Origin: CAYGTK01 sp964352775
Lineage (GTDB): Bacteria; Bacteroidota; Bacteroidia; Chitinophagales; CAIOSU01
Direction: 5' to 3'
Assembly: GCA_964352775.1 (NCBI GenBank)
Contig: CAYGTK010000077.1
Coordinates: 1 to 16,879 of the forward strand
DNA: 16,879 nucleotides
The notes below the pieces were generated by a model that made no database searches, was not told where the DNA came from, and saw only the letters and a list, made by a program, of their open reading frames with translations. Positions 1-8,476 of the stretch are shown piece by piece (the first letter of the stretch is position 1; the number at the start of each line of letters is the position of its first letter). The translations under genes and the position numbers were made by a program.

Positions 1-177
1 GCGAGTAACACACATCGAACACTGACAGTCAAGAAAACATCGGCAAGCAATTCAGTTACACTTGACGGAAACGCATCCGAGACAATAGACGGTGCAACAA
101 CGAAAGCATTGTCTACTCAATATGATTTTGTGACGATTGTTTGTGATGGTACGGCATGGCACATCATAGCAGAATAG
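1..177 (+). CDS. C-terminal end of a phage structural (tail or fibre) protein, partial
   Basis: The first frame is open from the window edge to a TAG at 175-177 and gives 58 residues. They contain LTVKKTSASNSVTLDGN, then SETIDGATTKALSTQYD and a final CDGTAWHII. This is a recurrent C-terminal beta module of phage tail, fibre and other virion proteins: strand pairs built around 'VTLDGNxxETIDGATT' and an ending 'DGTxWHI'. The gene start lies outside the window, so length and N-terminal domains are unknown. It sits 12 bp before the large tail protein gene on the same strand, which fits one late operon. The module is common in virion proteins; the exact role of this protein is inferred only from that and from its place. 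Confidence 0.75.
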   Translation, partial: ASNTHRTLTVKKTSASNSVTLDGNASETIDGATTKALSTQYDFVTIVCDGTAWHIIAE

Positions 178-189
178 AATAGGTAACTC

Positions 190-3100
190 ATGGCAACATC
201 TGCAATTACATCCTCTGATTTAAGCAAAATTCGCAATGGTCAACATGTTTTAACGGCTATTCGGCTTAATGCTGTACGCCCTGAGATTGTCGCGTCATAT
301 TCCATATCGGGTGGTAGCCAAGCGGTTATTACTGATTTGTCAGGTTCATTGTCTAGCGGTGTTATTGGTGATGTGTTGACAGGTCGCAGAGTTCAATTGA
401 CCGATGGAACATACAAACAATACTCCACCATTCGTAAAACATCAGACGCGAGTAACCTATACGTTAACGCAATCGGTGAAGGGCAAGGCGGTTATGCGAA
501 TCGAATAAGCCCTGCACAATCGGCACTCACAACCGCAAACATCTATAATGACTTTCCATTGTTTGGCGAATATAGCCGTGTGGTTAGCAAGACAAGCCCC
601 ATATTACCACGTTGGGATTTAGCATTTAGCAATCAGACCTCGAGCGCAATCCCACCGATAGCCAATACAGGCACGCATCAATCAGCATCGGTCAATTATG
701 GTGCAACGGCTTCATTCACATTACCGCGTGGTGGTAGCAATACCAGTTTTGCTTTTGGTAGTGAGACCATTAGCGGTTATTCGTGGTCATTACCTACGGG
801 CGTAACATTTGCCGATGGATATTCTGCAACAGATTCCGTTATTGAGATTACAGCCGTAGCAGGTCAACATCTCATTAGCTTGACCGTCACAGATTCAAAC
901 AGCCAAACCCATACCGCTTATGTATGGGTATTTGTTGATGATAAGACAACCTACAAGACACTGAATAATGAATTTCAAGCGGTTATTACAAATGACAACC
1001 GTAATCGTGATGGTCGCACTATCGAATTTGAGCTAACCGGGCAAGTCGATGAATCGGTTATCTTACCTGCTACGATGATTCACTTGCAAACAGAGCAAAC
1101 CTATGGCGGTCAAACCTTGAGTGATGGTGTTATCTCTGATGTATTTGTCGGGTACGTGCAAGCCATTAATGTTGATTATGATGGTGATGTTTACAAGACA
1201 CGAATCACGGCGGTATCTCCTTATATTTATTTGCAGTCGGTAGCAACAGCCCCACAGGTGATATTTGAGAAGTCTAGCCCTGCAAACTGGACAGAGGTTA
1301 CATCGGCATTATCGAATCCGCGAGGGGCATTATCTTACATTCGCTGGCAATGTCAAAACCTATTCGCTTTACATGATATTGATTGTCCTTATACAGAACC
1401 GCGTAAAAAGTCTTATGAATTTTCAGGGACAACTATCGGTTCACACTTGCAGACCATTGCCGATTTGATTGTTGGGAATGTCGGATGTGCCAGCGATGGA
1501 ACATTAGTGGTTAGAAAAAACCCTGTATTTAGAGACAATACATTTAGGAACGCCTTAGCTGTTGGATGTACGTTTGGGGTATCGGATATTGTCGGGAACA
1601 TTTCATACAATGAGCCGATTCATACCGTGTTTCAAGATGTGCGATGCGGTGCATTTGCTTATAACGGGTCATCACCTAATGCGTGGTATGGTGTAAAACG
1701 ATGGGAACAAGGAGCTGGCAAAACAGAACTCCCCTATTTTTCAGTGACCGCTAGTGAAGGTCGGGACACAGTCCTCGAGATTGTCGGACATATGGCAAAG
1801 GATTTGAATAACCCTGTCACCAATACACTAGCCCTATCTCGTGATTTTGATGTTATTGAACCTGTTTACATGATTTGGTATCAGGTCAATGTCGATGCAA
1901 GTTATGATTCGCGCAATCGTGGATGGTCTAATGTTCGCATTGTTCCTGAGACAGTGATTGTCAGTTGGGATAATGAATCTAGCACAAAGTCATTATCAAT
2001 GACATTTAAAGAGGAAACCTTTGGACAACCTGCCGAGGAATACTTTTTGAGCAATGGCAATCTAGCGATTACAAACGGTTGGTTAATATCCCGTCCAGTG
2101 CCGTACACACCACAATCTGACTTGTTCGGGGATTTGACAAACGTTGCGGTATTGCTCAATACGACAGGGCAATTGGCGGTCACTCAAAATCTGATTGATG
2201 CCAGCCCTAGTTATTTCGATTTATCGAATTACGTAACAGGGAATGTGAATGATGTTTGTTATGATTACAATTCTAGTTTCTTCACATCAGGTTACATTAT
2301 CACAGAACAATTATCGCTTTACATCGTGTCAACAAGTGGCACAACCTTATATATCTATCGGCTAGACGATATTAAGGCGCAATCCTTCACGATTACACAA
2401 CTCGCAACTTACACCATGAATGATTCAAGCAACACAACCAACGCGCGAATTGCTTGCAGTCGCACAACCCCAGCCTTTGCAATGATTGCATGGCATGACC
2501 AAACAGGGACATTAGTCGGACGGTCAACAGACGGTGGTGCAACATGGGGTACGGCGGTTCAGGTTGGGGATTCTGTCAGTGATTCAGATAATGACAATGC
2601 TAGTCTTGGGTTGTATGTCAGTGGCACAAATCAAGTTGTAACCGCGCCTAATTCAAGTGTCGAATATGGCACTTACTTAGCGACCACGACGGGCGGTTCA
2701 TTCTCAAAGCTAGCCAACAGTGAAGATAATACCGCGCCCCAGCCGATGATTACAGGCGATGGAAACACCACGCTATACGTTGCGACAGAGAATGACGGGA
2801 CGGGCGGTGGCGCACCTGCGACAGATTATGCTGTGACATTTGAAGGCGGTAGTGACACTTCACACACAGTTAGTGGTATGGGTACAACTATAAATTCAAC
2901 AGGTAGTGGCAATGGCGGTGGTAATGCTGCTTATTGCGAAAGAACACCTACAACTCTTGATAGCCTGCAATTTGAGTTGCTTGTGAGTGTCGATGTTTCT
3001 GATTCTAGCATAACAACGATTGACGTTGAGTTTGATGTTTATATGGATTTAGATATGTCATCTGACCCGCTGATTGGTAGTAGTGACACGTTATCGATAT

Positions 3101-3783
3101 ATACTAATGTTGAATCTAGTTTGTCGGGGGTTGCTAAACATGGGACTGGTGAAGTTCAGTATGATACCGACACTAAAAATACTGGACAAACGTTTGTGTT
3201 CACTGAAAATCAGACATGGAACACTATAACTGACACCCTTACAGGGTCATCATCAGATATTGATAAAATCAGCTTTTTTATAGGTGTTTATCCAAAGTAC
3301 CCAACATCTACCCCGTTCCACGCTGATATAGATAGCACGAGCTTCTTTAAAATAGATAATATAAAAATCTATATCGGTGGAACGCCTGCGCCTAGTGCAG
3401 TAGACCCGTTGCTTTACAAGGTTACAACCTATACCGCAACGGATTCATGGACGGATGTTACACCTGCAACCGATTACATTCCTGAATTGCCCTATGGGTT
3501 GGTTTTGGATGTGTTAGACACGGGCACGATTGAAGTCTTTGCAGATAATGACACAACCCCTAAATGGTTTAGCAGTACCGACGCGCTTGTTACACCTTCC
3601 GATAACGGCGCAAGCGATTACAGAACCGCAATCAAGATAGGTGATTCAATGTTATTGGGTGGTGATTCAGTCTTTGATTTAACAGCCGATAACGGGGTTA
3701 CTGTTATTGATAGGCTTGGCAATCTTGGTTTGGTTTGGGGTTCAGTTGGTGTGATTAAGAAAATTATGGTGGTGACAGAATGA
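190..3783 (+). CDS. Large tail protein with PKD-like domain and Asp-box propeller region
   Basis: 1197 residues, read as a tail-tip or baseplate-hub-like protein with a receptor- or glycan-facing C-terminal part. Residues about 1-155 are a beta-rich head. Residues about 158-250 are a PKD/Ig-like sandwich, with 'SGYSWSLPTG' and ending 'LISLTVTDSNSQTHTAYVWVF'. Residues about 255-620 include 'FVGYVQAINVDYDGD' and 'VGCASDGTLVVRKNP', which recall hub-protein beta barrels (weak). Residues about 700-860 and 1075-1197 look like a beta-propeller, with one clear Asp-box, S779-T-D-G-G-A-T-W786. Between them, residues about 870-1070 form a separate beta-rich domain of lower GC, probably inserted. The start ATG lies 12 bp after the upstream stop, with only a weak Shine-Dalgarno (TAGGT). 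The stop overlaps the next ATG (ATGA). There is no signal peptide. A tail role is well supported by neighbours; the hub assignment is inference. Confidence 0.7.
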   Translation: MATSAITSSDLSKIRNGQHVLTAIRLNAVRPEIVASYSISGGSQAVITDLSGSLSSGVIGDVLTGRRVQLTDGTYKQYSTIRKTSDASNLYVNAIGEGQGGYANRISPAQSALTTANIYNDFPLFGEYSRVVSKTSPILPRWDLAFSNQTSSAIPPIANTGTHQSASVNYGATASFTLPRGGSNTSFAFGSETISGYSWSLPTGVTFADGYSATDSVIEITAVAGQHLISLTVTDSNSQTHTAYVWVFVDDKTTYKTLNNEFQAVITNDNRNRDGRTIEFELTGQVDESVILPATMIHLQTEQTYGGQTLSDGVISDVFVGYVQAINVDYDGDVYKTRITAVSPYIYLQSVATAPQVIFEKSSPANWTEVTSALSNPRGALSYIRWQCQNLFALHDIDCPYTEPRKKSYEFSGTTIGSHLQTIADLIVGNVGCASDGTLVVRKNPVFRDNTFRNALAVGCTFGVSDIVGNISYNEPIHTVFQDVRCGAFAYNGSSPNAWYGVKRWEQGAGKTELPYFSVTASEGRDTVLEIVGHMAKDLNNPVTNTLALSRDFDVIEPVYMIWYQVNVDASYDSRNRGWSNVRIVPETVIVSWDNESSTKSLSMTFKEETFGQPAEEYFLSNGNLAITNGWLISRPVPYTPQSDLFGDLTNVAVLLNTTGQLAVTQNLIDASPSYFDLSNYVTGNVNDVCYDYNSSFFTSGYIITEQLSLYIVSTSGTTLYIYRLDDIKAQSFTITQLATYTMNDSSNTTNARIACSRTTPAFAMIAWHDQTGTLVGRSTDGGATWGTAVQVGDSVSDSDNDNASLGLYVSGTNQVVTAPNSSVEYGTYLATTTGGSFSKLANSEDNTAPQPMITGDGNTTLYVATENDGTGGGAPATDYAVTFEGGSDTSHTVSGMGTTINSTGSGNGGGNAAYCERTPTTLDSLQFELLVSVDVSDSSITTIDVEFDVYMDLDMSSDPLIGSSDTLSIYTNVESSLSGVAKHGTGEVQYDTDTKNTGQTFVFTENQTWNTITDTLTGSSSDIDKISFFIGVYPKYPTSTPFHADIDSTSFFKIDNIKIYIGGTPAPSAVDPLLYKVTTYTATDSWTDVTPATDYIPELPYGLVLDVLDTGTIEVFADNDTTPKWFSSTDALVTPSDNGASDYRTAIKIGDSMLLGGDSVFDLTADNGVTVIDRLGNLGLVWGSVGVIKKIMVVTE

Positions 3784-6278
3784 CCGACATAACACAATCT
3801 GACATTGAAAATATTGTTGCTCAAAGCATGGGCGGTAGCATCTCAGAACCACAATTCGCTTTACTTGGAAACTTTGCCACTAAAGCAATTGAGGTGTCCG
3901 ACTCAGACCAAAGCGGACTGGTTTATGTACATGGTCTTGGTGATGATAAGTCTAGTTCATTCCCAGCATTTAAGGCAATTGAATTTCGTAATTTTTTCGG
4001 CAGACCCGTCGAAGTTGTTAAAACGAAGTTTGGTTATAAAATTGTTGGGTTAGCTCCTGAAGATGCAACCTTTAGTTCAGGGATTGAAGCATCCTCACAA
4101 TTGCCTGTTGTTAGAGAACAAATAATCTTTGGCGGTATTTTACCGACAGAGCCAGCTAGCGCAAAAGTACAAATCACAAAAGCGATTTACCGCGTTGATA
4201 ATCAGCATTATGTAACATCCGATGCTGAATCAGGGAATTTGTTAGACGGGTCAACAAACGATACAAGCGCAGCATCAATTGATTTACCGACAACATCAGG
4301 GCAAGCCATTCTTGTGATGGTGCAAATCAATCCGTCAGACGGTGCTATCACGTATAAACAGACAGCAGAGTACAATGCAAGCCTAACCATCTCACAAATC
4401 ACGCTACCAACACCCGACAGTGGGAAGTTCTTATGCGGTTATGTGAAGCTCATTAAAGGAATTACATCACTCACATTTGATAATGTGATGAATACCCCTG
4501 ACATTTTGACCTTATCGGCTTCAAGTGGTGGCGCATCTGAATTATCTGATTTGTCGGATATTGGCACGTCCACACCGACAAACCGTTATGCGCTAATGGG
4601 TGATGGTACTGATTTTGATTCTAGGGCATTGGTCGAAGCGGATATATCTGATTTAGGGTCGTACATTACAGCAAGTTCTTCCGATACACTAACCAATAAA
4701 ACCTTTGATGCTAATGGTACGGGTAACAGTTTATCCAATGTTGATTTAACAGCCGATATAACAGGAACATTGCCTGTTGCAAATGGCGGTACAGGGTCAA
4801 CAACTGCGAGCGGTGCAAGGTCTAATCTTTCAGCACAAGAGACAATATCAGGCGCAACGTTAACATCAGCAACAGTTGCATCCACAGATAAGGTTTTAAT
4901 TCAAGATGTCTCGGATAGCGATAATCTAAAAACGATTACAGCACAATCTATCGCAGATTTAGCGAGTGGCGGTTCTGGCGACTTACCGTATTTACTTGCT
5001 GAATATGGTGGTGCGATTGATTCTGACGTTGCGTTACGTGATCAAGCATTTGCTGGTTATGGTAGTGATGTTTGTACTGGCGGTACGGCTTCCTCATCAC
5101 AGGGAACAGCGGCGAATGGTTTTGATGGCGATACGGAGACTAAGGTTGTCTCATCTTCTTTGCCTTTCACTATTAAGTATGATTTTGGCGCGTCCAATGA
5201 GAAGATGATTACAAAATATACCTTGTATGGTGGTAGCAATGCAAGCCGCCAGCCAACGGCTTGGACATTTGAAGGCTCAAATAATGACAGCGACTGGGAT
5301 GTGTTGGATACACAGACTGGTCAGACAATTGGTTTGGCTACGACGGATTATACATTTTCTAATTCTACAGCTTATCGATATTGTCGGATTAATATATCTA
5401 ATAATGGTGGCGACACTGAGACTCGGCTTGGTGAGCTTGAGATGATGGAGTCGGTCGCTGGTGCGGATGGTGATGATAAGCTGGCGCAGAGCTTTGAGGT
5501 GACGGGTACGCAGACGGTTGCGAGTGCGGATTTGTGGTTAAAGAAGGTGGGAAGCCCTGCGGGGACGATGACGCTACGGATTGAGACGGATAATAGCGGT
5601 GAACCGAGTGGTACATTGGCTGATGCAAATTTGACGACAACGCTGGCGGAGAGTGGATTGGGGACGAGTTATGCAGATGCGACGTTTACCTTCTCGACAC
5701 CTGCGAGTATATCAGGGAGTACAACGTATTGGTTGGTGTTGAGTACGGATCGGGCGGCATCGTTGGCGAACCATGTGATTTGGGGTGCTGATTCTAGCGA
5801 AGGTTACGCGGACGGCAAGATGCAATCTGAAATATCATCGACATGGAGTGATGAAAATAAGGATGCTATTTTTACGATTTACGGCGAAGGCGAACAAACA
5901 CTATTCCAGAAAGCAACCGCCACAGGTACATATACCACCACAAGCACAACGCCTGTAGAAATTTCGGATATGTCAGTTACATTCACCTCAAACGGTAGGC
6001 CGTGCGTGATTGAACTAATAAGCGCGTCCATTGGTAGTACAGGGACATCAGACACACTACACTCTTTAGGTGTCAACATTGATGGTGATTACAAAGATGT
6101 TGTGCTAGCTAGAACTACGAATGTGAATACAGATAATGACTACCCTGCTAATTTTAGCTATACGACATTGCTACCAGCTGGGAGTCATACTATCACACTA
6201 GCTTACAAGAAGGTGTCAGGTTCAAATACCGTATTAAGTTATATGAACACGGCTATATTCAGCGTAAGGTTAACTTGA
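3780..6278 (+). CDS. Modular tail fibre protein with discoidin-like (F5/8 type C) domain
   Basis: 832 residues, a mosaic receptor-binding protein. Residues about 1-300 carry beta-rich shaft sequence. Residues about 304-345 hold the classic fibre repeats 'TLTNKTFDANGTGNSLSNV' and 'GTLPVANGGTGSTTASGAR', found in many phage tail fibres. Residues about 425-556 match an F5/8 type C (discoidin) sugar-binding fold: 'NGFDGDTETK', 'PTAWTFEGSNNDSDWDVLD' and 'YRYCRINISNNGG' are its usual marks. Residues about 565-705 resemble 'choice-of-anchor' beta-sandwiches ('LAQSFEVTGTQTV', 'LWLKKVGSPAGTMTLRIETD', 'TYWLVLSTD'). Residues about 706-832 are a last beta-sandwich, perhaps the tip. The gene overlaps its neighbour upstream by ATGA, so it is probably translationally coupled. 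GC is about 55% by hand count over 5461-5700, against low 40s around it, which points to an acquired domain. Fibre identity is strong; the ligand is unknown. Confidence 0.85.
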   Translation: MTDITQSDIENIVAQSMGGSISEPQFALLGNFATKAIEVSDSDQSGLVYVHGLGDDKSSSFPAFKAIEFRNFFGRPVEVVKTKFGYKIVGLAPEDATFSSGIEASSQLPVVREQIIFGGILPTEPASAKVQITKAIYRVDNQHYVTSDAESGNLLDGSTNDTSAASIDLPTTSGQAILVMVQINPSDGAITYKQTAEYNASLTISQITLPTPDSGKFLCGYVKLIKGITSLTFDNVMNTPDILTLSASSGGASELSDLSDIGTSTPTNRYALMGDGTDFDSRALVEADISDLGSYITASSSDTLTNKTFDANGTGNSLSNVDLTADITGTLPVANGGTGSTTASGARSNLSAQETISGATLTSATVASTDKVLIQDVSDSDNLKTITAQSIADLASGGSGDLPYLLAEYGGAIDSDVALRDQAFAGYGSDVCTGGTASSSQGTAANGFDGDTETKVVSSSLPFTIKYDFGASNEKMITKYTLYGGSNASRQPTAWTFEGSNNDSDWDVLDTQTGQTIGLATTDYTFSNSTAYRYCRINISNNGGDTETRLGELEMMESVAGADGDDKLAQSFEVTGTQTVASADLWLKKVGSPAGTMTLRIETDNSGEPSGTLADANLTTTLAESGLGTSYADATFTFSTPASISGSTTYWLVLSTDRAASLANHVIWGADSSEGYADGKMQSEISSTWSDENKDAIFTIYGEGEQTLFQKATATGTYTTTSTTPVEISDMSVTFTSNGRPCVIELISASIGSTGTSDTLHSLGVNIDGDYKDVVLARTTNVNTDNDYPANFSYTTLLPAGSHTITLAYKKVSGSNTVLSYMNTAIFSVRLT

Positions 6279-6820
6279 TGATTAAACACAAATTACAAAC
6301 TAAATCCTATAATATCAATCTACTACATGAGCAGATGCAACAAGTCCGAGGTTATGAGGGGTATATTACACAAGGCAACGATGTGTTCATCATCATACCT
6401 GATAGCGAGGTTTCAATATCGGCTGTTGATTTAATTGCATCTAATCACGACCATACACAATTGACCCAATCTGAAATAACAAATCAAGCGAGGGATGCAA
6501 TTCGCGCTGGGTCAACATTTAGCAACGCTTACGCAAGTTTGATGACAGGTTCATTCAATGAACCGTTACAGACATTACTTGCACAAAACAACCTAAACCT
6601 AGCAACATGGTACGCAACATGGCGACAAGTCTATAATTATTGGCTCTCAGAATTAGGTGTTGAATTAACAATTCGCATTGATGCCTATAACGTTGGGTTT
6701 GAATTGCCTAAAAGTTTTTCATGGGATGAACCCGACCCGTTAACCGATGAATACCGCATTACATTTAACAAGCGCATTAATGGTTTCTTAGGTTACATAA
6801 CCGACTTAGCACAATATTAA
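6278..6820 (+). CDS. Unknown protein after the tail fibre
   Basis: 180 residues from the ATG at 6278, which overlaps the fibre stop by one base (TGATG). An in-frame TTG three bases earlier is a poorer start; AAGG at 6266-6269 gives a fair Shine-Dalgarno for the ATG. I do not recognise a family. The N-terminal third looks like a small alpha-beta unit ('VRGYEGYITQGNDVFIII'). The middle is helical ('TNQARDAIRAGSTFSNAYASL'), and the C-terminal third is rich in aromatic residues. No signal peptide, membrane helix or catalytic motif is seen. The position right after a fibre gene is where fibre chaperones or minor tail components often lie, so a role in tail assembly is a reasonable but unproven guess. 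Confidence 0.6.
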   Translation: MIKHKLQTKSYNINLLHEQMQQVRGYEGYITQGNDVFIIIPDSEVSISAVDLIASNHDHTQLTQSEITNQARDAIRAGSTFSNAYASLMTGSFNEPLQTLLAQNNLNLATWYATWRQVYNYWLSELGVELTIRIDAYNVGFELPKSFSWDEPDPLTDEYRITFNKRINGFLGYITDLAQY

Positions 6821-6832
6821 ATAAGGAATATC

Positions 6833-7651
6833 ATGAAAACACTTTACATCCTACTCATAGCAGGGTTGCTTATGGTTGCTTGCCAACCTCAGGTGATTAT
6901 CGTAACAGAGACACCTCTACCGCCAACCGTTGCAGTGGTGACATATACACCATTCCCAAGTGATACACCGATTCCACCAACAGCAACACTTGACCCAACC
7001 CCAACGGCGGAAGTGCCGATTGTCCGTGAAAGTGCAATCAATGCCAATGCGGTATTTAATGATGGATGCGATTTTATTGAGAAATTCAATCAGTTTGCAG
7101 GGCGTGAGATTTGTAATCCTCGTGGTTGGGATTGGAACAAATTAAACTTTGATGACAATCCATCTAGCCAACCGCCTCCTGACGTTGCATCTATACAAGG
7201 AACAATGCCAGATGGTGACGATAGCTATTTACGGACACGCATCGACTACTTAACGCAATCATCACAATACTGCCTAGCACAATATGAATACTTTCCTGAT
7301 ACGGACTTCTCAAATAATCAGTTAAATTACATTCTGAAAGCTGGCATTGAACTGGACGCGCCTAATTTGAATATCTTGAATAGACCCTCGATTGAGGTGC
7401 AAATCACAACTGACTCAGGAAACACCTACACGCAAGAAACGCAATCGCAACTTGATGAAAAATTCATAGATGATGGGTATAACGAATACATTTGGGTTAT
7501 TGACCCTCTGGAAGATGTCGGAGTCCATTATCAGTTTTGCTTTAATTATCGTGGGATACAGGGTGGTAATAACTTTGTAAATATTTACCTACTTGCCGTA
7601 TTAGAAGCGACTGGCAATTGGGGATTAGATAGAGAAGTATACATTAAATAG
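6833..7651 (+). CDS. Phage-encoded surface lipoprotein with Thr/Pro-rich linker
   Basis: 272 residues. The N-terminus is a short lipoprotein signal: K2, then hydrophobic residues 4-16, then C17 in 'LLMVAC', a near-canonical lipobox with Met at -3. Residues about 22-62 are an extended linker of Thr-Pro and Pro-Thr pairs, as seen in many surface lipoproteins of Chloroflexota. Residues about 70-272 look like a globular beta-rich domain with several Cys ('NDGCDF', 'REICNPRGW', 'YCLAQYEYF', 'YQFCFNYRG') that could form disulfides outside the cell. The Shine-Dalgarno TAAGGA at 6822-6827 sits 5 bases before the ATG. It lies between tail genes and a small membrane protein. A surface role is well supported. 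Blocking superinfection, a lysis function or adhesion are all possible; nothing in the sequence selects one. Confidence 0.75.
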   Translation: MKTLYILLIAGLLMVACQPQVIIVTETPLPPTVAVVTYTPFPSDTPIPPTATLDPTPTAEVPIVRESAINANAVFNDGCDFIEKFNQFAGREICNPRGWDWNKLNFDDNPSSQPPPDVASIQGTMPDGDDSYLRTRIDYLTQSSQYCLAQYEYFPDTDFSNNQLNYILKAGIELDAPNLNILNRPSIEVQITTDSGNTYTQETQSQLDEKFIDDGYNEYIWVIDPLEDVGVHYQFCFNYRGIQGGNNFVNIYLLAVLEATGNWGLDREVYIK

Positions 7652-7662
7652 GAGTATGAGAT

Positions 7663-8025
7663 ATGGATTTATTCTTTCCTGAATGGTTTCGGGATGCGGT
7701 TTTGCTTGTGCCTGTATTGGCAGTAGCTTTGTCTGTACTAGGTGGGCTAGCGGTTTATTTCTTCGATGCGTACCAAAAGCGCAAACCTGTAAATGAAACC
7801 ATTGATATAGGCGTTGATATGCTGATTGATGGTATTGACGGTAGCGTTTTAGATGTGTGGTTAGAAGAGCAGATTATCGCTGGCAAGTTATCGCCTAGCC
7901 TAGTAAGCATTATCAAGATTGTTCAAAATGTAGCACACGAACATGACCTCGAGACAGAATCAACAGCATTGCCACGACTACGAAAATACATTGACGATTT
8001 GATGGATGGCGACCTTGCCACATAG
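7663..8025 (+). CDS. Small one-helix membrane protein, possible holin-like
   Basis: 120 residues, last gene of the late module. One hydrophobic helix spans about residues 12-34 ('AVLLVPVLAVALSVLGGLAVYFF'-like region), followed by the basic stretch YQKRKP, so the C-terminal part is probably cytoplasmic. The rest (about 43-120) is soluble and mostly helical, rich in Asp and Glu. The Shine-Dalgarno TAGGAG at 7649-7654 overlaps the stop of the lipoprotein gene and sits 8 bases before the ATG. Small membrane proteins after tail genes are often holins or spanin parts. No endolysin is visible in this window, so that reading is a guess from position. A strong terminator follows directly. Confidence 0.6.
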   Translation: MDLFFPEWFRDAVLLVPVLAVALSVLGGLAVYFFDAYQKRKPVNETIDIGVDMLIDGIDGSVLDVWLEEQIIAGKLSPSLVSIIKIVQNVAHEHDLETESTALPRLRKYIDDLMDGDLAT

Positions 8026-8029
8026 AAGC

Positions 8030-8062
8030 AAAAAGGGGCTTGATTGCCCCTTATTTTTTATT
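8030..8062. terminator. Bidirectional intrinsic terminator between convergent modules
   Basis: AAGGGGC at 8033-8039 pairs with GCCCCTT at 8046-8052 across the six-base loop TTGATT. On the plus strand the stem runs into TTATTTTTTATT; on the minus strand the A-run 8030-8034 becomes a T-run. It sits 4 bases after the stop of the last plus-strand gene and about 26 bases beyond the stop of the last minus-strand gene, so it can end both transcripts. Confidence 0.9.
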
Positions 8063-8088
8063 CTGCTATATCGGCTTTTCTAAAAGGT

Positions 8089-8283
8089 TTACCGCCCACA
8101 GATGATACAAGGCGCACGATAAACCTTGACACCTAGCTGATTTTCTTGGTCATTGTATCGTTGGCACATCGGACATGGTTCATCACCATCACGGACGGCT
8201 TTCATCATCTGTGCCATTTCTTCAAACCGTTTTTTGTCCTCATCTGTGACAAGTTTGTTCTCATGTTTAGGTTTATTATTCAT
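8089..8283 (-). CDS. Small four-cysteine (zinc-knuckle-like) protein
   Basis: 64 residues from ATG 8283, last gene of its unit. Two CxxC pairs, C37-P-M-C40 and C59-I-I-C62, are separated by 18 residues and suggest one structural zinc site. The N-terminal half is charged and helical ('VTDEDKKRFEEMAQMMKAV'). The frame stays open upstream for another 52 codons, but that part overlaps the neighbouring gene. The ATG at 8283 follows the neighbour's stop with GAGGG about 8-9 bases upstream, so I chose the shorter form. Such phage zinc proteins often bind nucleic acid or a host protein; the target here is unknown. Confidence 0.65.
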   Translation of the reverse strand: MNNKPKHENKLVTDEDKKRFEEMAQMMKAVRDGDEPCPMCQRYNDQENQLGVKVYRAPCIICGR

Positions 8284-8287
8284 CGCG

Positions 8288-8473
8288 CTAGCCCTCGCTT
8301 TCTTTATTGACAGATTCCCACGCTCCAAGCCATAGGTGAAACCAACCGCGCTTTTTATATTCGTTTTTAAAGTGGGAATAATAGTCGAATGACTTTTGTC
8401 CTGATAGCCAACCTCTTTGAATGCCATGAGCAATATCATATATTCGCTTGTGTGGATGTTGAGATTTATTCAT
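8288..8473 (-). CDS. Possible ribosome modulation factor (RMF)-like protein
   Basis: 61 residues. Residues 15-26 (AHGIQRGWLSGQ) and 47-54 (LWLGAWES) line up with the two signature blocks of RMF, 'AHQRGYQAG' and 'QWLGGWREA', at about the right spacing. RMF binds the 30S subunit near the anti-Shine-Dalgarno region and drives ribosome dimerisation and hibernation in Gammaproteobacteria. The protein is basic in its middle and aromatic, as in that family. The ATG follows the upstream stop by 3 bases, and GAGGG lies in the upstream gene's last codons. If the match is real, the protein could slow or redirect host translation. The short length makes chance similarity a real risk. Confidence 0.5.
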   Translation of the reverse strand: MNKSQHPHKRIYDIAHGIQRGWLSGQKSFDYYSHFKNEYKKRGWFHLWLGAWESVNKESEG

Positions 8474-8476
8474 TCG

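Noticed and set aside
1902..2183. A 93-codon minus-strand frame inside the large tail protein gene.
   Set aside because: It is antisense to a well-supported gene in the all-plus late module and shows no ribosome site or protein pattern.
5398..5640. An 80-codon open frame on the minus strand, rich in Pro, Ser and His.
   Set aside because: It lies antisense to the tail fibre in its GC-rich part, has no ribosome site, and its composition is the mirror of the G-rich codons there.
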